From Lachnospiraceae bacterium NK4A144 (GTDB lineage: Bacteria > Bacillota > Clostridia > Lachnospirales > Lachnospiraceae), in assembly GCA_000424365.1 (NCBI GenBank), contig AUJT01000033.1:1-37945 (forward strand): DNA of 37,945 bases. Reading direction: 5' to 3'. This document shows positions 34,660 to 37,945 of the stretch, in pieces. The notes beneath the pieces are model-generated. The model searched no databases, had not been told where the DNA came from, and saw only the letters and a list, made by a program, of their open reading frames with translations. Numbering within the stretch: position 1 is the stretch's first letter; each line of letters starts with the position of its first letter. A program made the translations under genes and the position numbers.

Positions 34660-34756
34660 ATGAATAAAGAATTGTTGTTGGCAAGAAAAGCATTACTTAG
34701 GATAAATGCAGTATTGGAATATCTTGATAAGAAAAATTCAGGAGTGCATTATTGCG
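34660..34756 (+). pseudogene. 5' remnant of an FkbM-type methyltransferase gene
   Basis: The start MNKELLLARKALLRINAVLE nearly equals that of the intact gene at 36183, but similarity ends after about 30 codons. The next bases, with GAACAATTGTTAAAA at 34777-34791, match the sequence just downstream of the intact gene (near 37465). So almost the entire coding region has been lost. Confidence 0.7.
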
Positions 34757-35072
34757 TTTCCAGGACTGTGTACGAACAATTGTTAAAAATGAGTTCATGG
34801 CCTTTGGAATGCTTGCATTTCAAAAGTCATACTTTACATCGGAGTCCACACATGGTACTATAACCGAGCATTTTGAATTATGTCTGGAATCTGGCGTTCG
34901 CCGATAAATTCCCATGTGAAGAAGAACATATAGTGATATTGAATCTAAAGACCCATAGACATTTTACTTCTAAATTCTTTATCCGGACATATTTAATTAT
35001 GCAGGGAACCGTAACTGTAAGAATCTGGAAGGTTCTGAACAGTTACGCAAAATTAAATAAGGAGAAAAGGAT

Positions 35073-36107
35073 TTGACAGAAGAACAAAGAGACAATCCGT
35101 TATATTCGGACACTGCGTATGATGATGCATTCAGAACAATGGAAACATTGTGTGATGATCTTATAATACCGTTTGTTAATCTTATGTTTGGAGAAAAGTA
35201 TGATTCTACAGCGGTTTTAAGAAGACTTCGCAACGAACATTTTGTAGAACATGAAGATGAATCTACGGATAAAAGAATTACTGATTCATTTTTTGAGATA
35301 ATCTTTAATGGGATAACGAAAAGATATCATCTGGAATGTGAGAGCCAAAAGTACAGTGATGAGATACTCATAAGAATTTTTGAGTATGCAACGCAGATTG
35401 CCAAGGAAAATGGTGAAGGCAGTGCCTATAAAATGAAGTTCAATTTTCCTAATTCCGGGCTTTTGCTTTTAAAGAAATCTGGTGACGCATGTGATAAAGC
35501 TGTTATCGAGCTGGAGATGCCGGATGGTTCATCACTTTCATACGACGTACCGGTAGTGAAAATGTCTGATTTTAATGAGGATGATATTTTTGATAAGAAA
35601 GCATATATGCTTATCCCGTTTTTGATATTCAACTATGAGGATGATCTCAAAGACATTAATGCCAGTAAGGAACGTTTGGAAGCACTTTTTGAAAAGTATA
35701 AGAAAATCTATAGTAGACTTGAACATGAGCTTGAAGCGGGCAACTTGTCGAACCTTTCCTTCCATGCTATCATAAGATTAGTACATAGCGTGGCATATAA
35801 GTTTTCAATGAAATATAAAAATGTTCAGAAGAAAGTAGGTGATGTCATGGGTGGAAAAGTAATAGAATTGCCGGAGATAAAAATATATGCAGAAGGAAAG
35901 GCTGAAGGAATAGCCGAAGGTGAGGCTAAGGGTAAAGCTGAAGGTAAAGCCGAAGAACGCGTAGAAAGCATAAAGATTTTTGTCCGGGATAAGATTGAGG
36001 ATGAAATCTCAACAGAAAAGATTATTGATAAACTCAAAAAGAACTACAATCTTTCCGCAGATGACGCAAAGCGATACATAGATCAGTGTATGGCAGAGAT
36101 GAAATAA
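35073..36107 (+). CDS. Rpn-like PD-(D/E)XK nuclease family protein
   Basis: A 344-residue protein beginning at TTG 35073 with AAGGAG upstream. Residues 1-150 resemble the nuclease fold of Rpn/transposase-31-like proteins: DDAFRTMETLCDDLIIPFV, DSFFEIIF, then YHLECESQ (E-x-E-x-Q) and ILIRIFEYATQIA. The usual PD-(D/E)XK spacing is only approximate, so the family call is moderate. Near residue 275 is a run of Ala-Glu-Gly-Lys repeats, a variable feature of this family, and a basic helical tail follows. Rpn proteins of E. coli promote RecA-independent recombination through DNA cleavage. The decayed copy lies at 3006-3907. Confidence 0.75.
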   Translation: MTEEQRDNPLYSDTAYDDAFRTMETLCDDLIIPFVNLMFGEKYDSTAVLRRLRNEHFVEHEDESTDKRITDSFFEIIFNGITKRYHLECESQKYSDEILIRIFEYATQIAKENGEGSAYKMKFNFPNSGLLLLKKSGDACDKAVIELEMPDGSSLSYDVPVVKMSDFNEDDIFDKKAYMLIPFLIFNYEDDLKDINASKERLEALFEKYKKIYSRLEHELEAGNLSNLSFHAIIRLVHSVAYKFSMKYKNVQKKVGDVMGGKVIELPEIKIYAEGKAEGIAEGEAKGKAEGKAEERVESIKIFVRDKIEDEISTEKIIDKLKKNYNLSADDAKRYIDQCMAEMK

Positions 36108-36128
36108 TAGAATAAATATGAAATTTGG

Positions 36129-36170
36129 AACTCTCAATGTAAGATAAGACGGCTTACATTGGGAGTTTTT
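36129..36170 (+). terminator. Terminator after the Rpn-like gene
   Basis: AACTCTCAATGTAAG (36129-36143) pairs with CTTACATTGGGAGTT (36153-36167), followed by T. Both arms differ from the copy at 3929-3969 by paired changes. The FkbM start lies only 13 nt beyond, so that gene needs read-through or its own hidden promoter. Confidence 0.85.
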
Positions 36171-36182
36171 GAATGGGAAAAC

Positions 36183-37439
36183 ATGAATAAAGAATTGTCG
36201 CTGACAAGAAAAGTATTGCTTAAGATAAATGCAGTATTGGAATATCTTGATAAGAATAAAAATCAGGAGCACATTATTGACTTGATAGATTCGGTACAGA
36301 GCCTTCATTTATTTCTTTATGGAATTGAAAGCAGCCGCTTTAAAGAATATTCAGACAATGCAGCGGCTATGGATGTTTCATTATTTCTGAAGGAAGTTAA
36401 GAAATTTGCAGCTGAAGCTGAAGTGCTCATAGAGAAATTGAGTAGATACAGCAGAAAAACAGATTACGATTTCTATAAGCTGATGGAGTATGTTAATGCT
36501 GCATCTGAAAAGCAGATGTTGGATATTGCTTTTCAAAGACTGGTAGAAATATTTTCAAATTTGGATGAGAAAGCAAGACGGATTGTATTACACAATTGGA
36601 ATATATACAGTCATTTATGGGGAGCATTCGATCCTGTTAATGGCATATTTGATCATCTGAGTAATGCTATACATGAATTAAAGTTAAACAGAGAGAAGAT
36701 CATTGCGCTTTATGAGATGCTTTCGGATTATCGTTCTAAAACTGTGTTTTATTCAGTGATATATTTTTGGCTTTATCTTGATGTTGGTGCTTTGGATAAA
36801 GCGAAAGAAACTACATTTGATGATTATTATGATCATGATATTTTAAATCATCTGACACAGGACGAAACAGTGGTTGATTGCGGTGCTTTCACAGGAGACT
36901 CTGCGGCAGACTATTTAGAGAATTTCGGTTCATGCAGAAAAATGTACTTATATGATATGATTCCGTCAAATTTAGAAAAGGCGCGACAGAGACTGCAGGA
37001 TTATGATGTGGATATTGATTATCGGAATTTTGGTGTGTCAAGTCCTGAGAATGAGGGAGACGGTGTTAATATTTTTGATGAAAGCATGCCTTCTTTTTCA
37101 TTACTGGATAAAGATGGCGAAATACAGGAGCACACCGAGAATAACAGAGTTTCTCTCGTAACGATGGATCATGACATAAAAGAGCCTATATCATTTATCA
37201 AAATGGATATTGAAGGCGCTGAAATAGATGCATTAAATGGATCAAGGCAGCATATTTGCAGCGATCATCCTACACTCGCAATATGCTCGTATCATCGCTA
37301 TGATCATATATGGAGAATTCCGGAATTGATAAGATCTTTTCGTTCTGATTACCGTTTTTACATGAGGTATAATGGAGAACCATCGTCCTTCTTATGCAGT
37401 GAATATGTGCTGTTTGCTGTTCCGGAGAGAGCCGTATGA
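36183..37439 (+). CDS. FkbM-family methyltransferase
   Basis: A 418-residue protein. The N-terminal 200 residues are helical with no recognised domain (HIIDLIDSVQSLHLFLYG). The SAM-dependent methyltransferase follows: motif I VVDCGAFTGDS near residue 230, YLYDMIPSNLEKA, and the FkbM signature FIKMDIEGAEIDAL, ending LAICSYHRYDHIW. FkbM enzymes O-methylate sugars or natural products, fitting glycan decoration. Start ATG 36183 has a weak GGGAA upstream. A 5' remnant of a paralogue lies at 34660. The IS1182-type end follows. Confidence 0.85.
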   Translation: MNKELSLTRKVLLKINAVLEYLDKNKNQEHIIDLIDSVQSLHLFLYGIESSRFKEYSDNAAAMDVSLFLKEVKKFAAEAEVLIEKLSRYSRKTDYDFYKLMEYVNAASEKQMLDIAFQRLVEIFSNLDEKARRIVLHNWNIYSHLWGAFDPVNGIFDHLSNAIHELKLNREKIIALYEMLSDYRSKTVFYSVIYFWLYLDVGALDKAKETTFDDYYDHDILNHLTQDETVVDCGAFTGDSAADYLENFGSCRKMYLYDMIPSNLEKARQRLQDYDVDIDYRNFGVSSPENEGDGVNIFDESMPSFSLLDKDGEIQEHTENNRVSLVTMDHDIKEPISFIKMDIEGAEIDALNGSRQHICSDHPTLAICSYHRYDHIWRIPELIRSFRSDYRFYMRYNGEPSSFLCSEYVLFAVPERAV

Positions 37440-37671
37440 TATGATGATCGAGGGATAAGTATGAACAATTGTTAAAATGAAGTTAAGCATTGGGTATTGA
37501 AAGGGGCTGTCGCATTAGATGATTAAGTCATCTGGGCGATAGCCCTTTTTGGCACCCAAAAACGAGTACTTGCATTTCCTTTTTGCTTATACATCATATT
37601 TTTAGAGTAACTTAATAGACCGAAGATAACTTCGGATCAGATTCAAAACTTCGATTTTGGAGGATCAAAAA
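37440..37671. other. Intergenic region and IS end
   Basis: This holds the sequence downstream of the FkbM gene, including GAACAATTGTTAAAA near 37463 that recurs at 34777, then the IS1182-type end at 37503. A short palindrome CCGAAG-ATAA-CTTCGG at about 37620-37635 may end the transposase transcript on the minus strand. No gene is seen. Confidence 0.5.
37504..37550 (+). terminator. Terminator-like hairpin at the end of the IS1182-type element
   Basis: GGGCTGTCGC (37504-37513) pairs with GCGATAGCCC (37536-37545) with one G-U; an inner AGATGA/TCATCT stem extends it; five T follow. The GGGGCTGTCGCA start is also typical of the terminal inverted repeat of IS1182-like elements. It would end the FkbM transcript and protect the element from read-through. 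Confidence 0.7.
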
Positions 37672-37945
37672 TTATGCTGTTTTCTTCAGCTCAAAAAGAT
37701 GGGTTCCTGTTCGGCCAGACATGATTTTGTGATGCAACTTATTGATATCGAATCCGATTGCAAGCATAACACTTTGTGCCAGAACATTCTTCGTCCCTCT
37801 ATACAAATATCTTCGGAAGTTCATGTCTTCTTTTACATTCGCAAATGAACCTTCAGCCTGAATGCTGCGGTTCATTCTGAGTTGTGTACCGAATTCGCTA
37901 GTTATCCGTTCTAGGCATTCACTGCGTTTTTCTTCAAGTTTCCTA
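37672..37945 (-). CDS. IS1182-family transposase, C-terminal part (runs off window)
   Basis: The minus-strand frame is open from the window end to TAA at 37672-37674, giving 90 residues. RSIQAEGSFANVKEDMNFRR, YRGTKNVLAQSVMLAIGFDI and NKLHHKI are the C-terminal end of the DDE transposase of IS1182/IS4-related elements. The catalytic glutamate probably lies in QAEGSF. The rest lies beyond the window, so intactness is unknown. The element end is near 37503. Confidence 0.85.
   Translation of the reverse strand, partial: RKLEEKRSECLERITSEFGTQLRMNRSIQAEGSFANVKEDMNFRRYLYRGTKNVLAQSVMLAIGFDINKLHHKIMSGRTGTHLFELKKTA

Larger units (their letters stand above)
34831..36170 (+). repeat. Rpn-like element, intact copy (direct repeat of 2768-3972)
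   Basis: The unit consists of leader, Rpn-like gene and terminator, as in the decayed copy. The leader insert at about 35007-35051 is a hairpin (CGTAACTG/CAGTTACG) in place of the 51-bp repeat of the first copy. The outer ends have no obvious terminal inverted repeats or target duplication that I can see. Confidence 0.75.

Noticed and set aside
34612-34863. Open frame of 83 codons as a real gene
   Set aside because: Its start lies in a terminator stem and its product is an FkbM N-terminus joined to non-coding sequence; treated as a remnant.
37657-37848. Plus-strand open frame near the end
   Set aside because: It is the complement of the transposase gene, which has clear family motifs on the minus strand.
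1-37945. CRISPR array, tRNA or rRNA genes
   Set aside because: No regularly spaced repeats and no cloverleaf or rRNA-like segments were noticed on either strand.

Overview
The window looks like part of a low-GC Firmicute chromosome, most likely Lachnospiraceae of the Butyrivibrio/Pseudobutyrivibrio type. The grounds are AT-rich coding, strong AGGAGG-like ribosome binding sites with occasional TTG/GTG starts, a SigH-like sigma factor tail, a LoaP-type NusG paralogue and Rpn-like PD-(D/E)XK genes. The genus is inferred from family content, not proven. Almost everything between 4.0 and 32.4 kb reads left to right and forms one large glycan-biosynthesis locus.

Layout: (1) 1-235, the 3' end of a sigma factor gene and its terminator. 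(2) 0.6-2.6 kb, a control section: a tyrosine recombinase, an intergenic segment bounded by inverted repeats (possible invertible or recombinase-bound DNA), and loaP, a processive antiterminator gene. (3) 2.77-3.97 kb, a decayed copy of an Rpn-like element ending in a terminator. (4) 4.08-28.2 kb, the glycan cluster: a UDP-glucuronate 4-epimerase-like gene, an O-carbamoyltransferase gene interrupted by one in-frame TAG, two orphan genes, an SGNH-type enzyme, three radical SAM enzymes, an asparagine-synthase-type amidotransferase, four GT2, one GT4, a TupA-like ATP-grasp ligase, DUF616 and DUF4422 putative glycosyltransferases, and galE. (5) 28.2-32.4 kb, more precursor supply (glf, ugd, UDP-xylose synthase), interrupted by a divergent PIN/Phd toxin-antitoxin pair. 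(6) 32.4-34.8 kb, a scar of IS21 istA/istB remnants, an ORF6N gene fragment, a 3' fragment of a second UDP-xylose synthase gene and a gutted FkbM gene. (7) 34.83-36.17 kb, an intact copy of the Rpn-like element, then an FkbM methyltransferase gene and the end of an IS1182-type insertion sequence that runs off the window.

Working model: nucleotide-sugar enzymes supply UDP-Gal, UDP-Galf, UDP-GlcA/GalA and UDP-Xyl. The transferases build a glycan that may carry carbamoyl, methyl, and amide or aminoacyl-amide groups on uronic acids. The most striking feature is a Rossmann-like module (GxGxxG, then a strand ending in D, then a G-containing turn) that recurs at the N- or C-terminus of about a dozen otherwise unrelated enzymes here. 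No export, polymerisation or membrane-bound initiating enzyme is visible. The two Rpn-like elements lie in direct orientation on either side of the whole cluster, so recombination between them could delete or swap about 32 kb.
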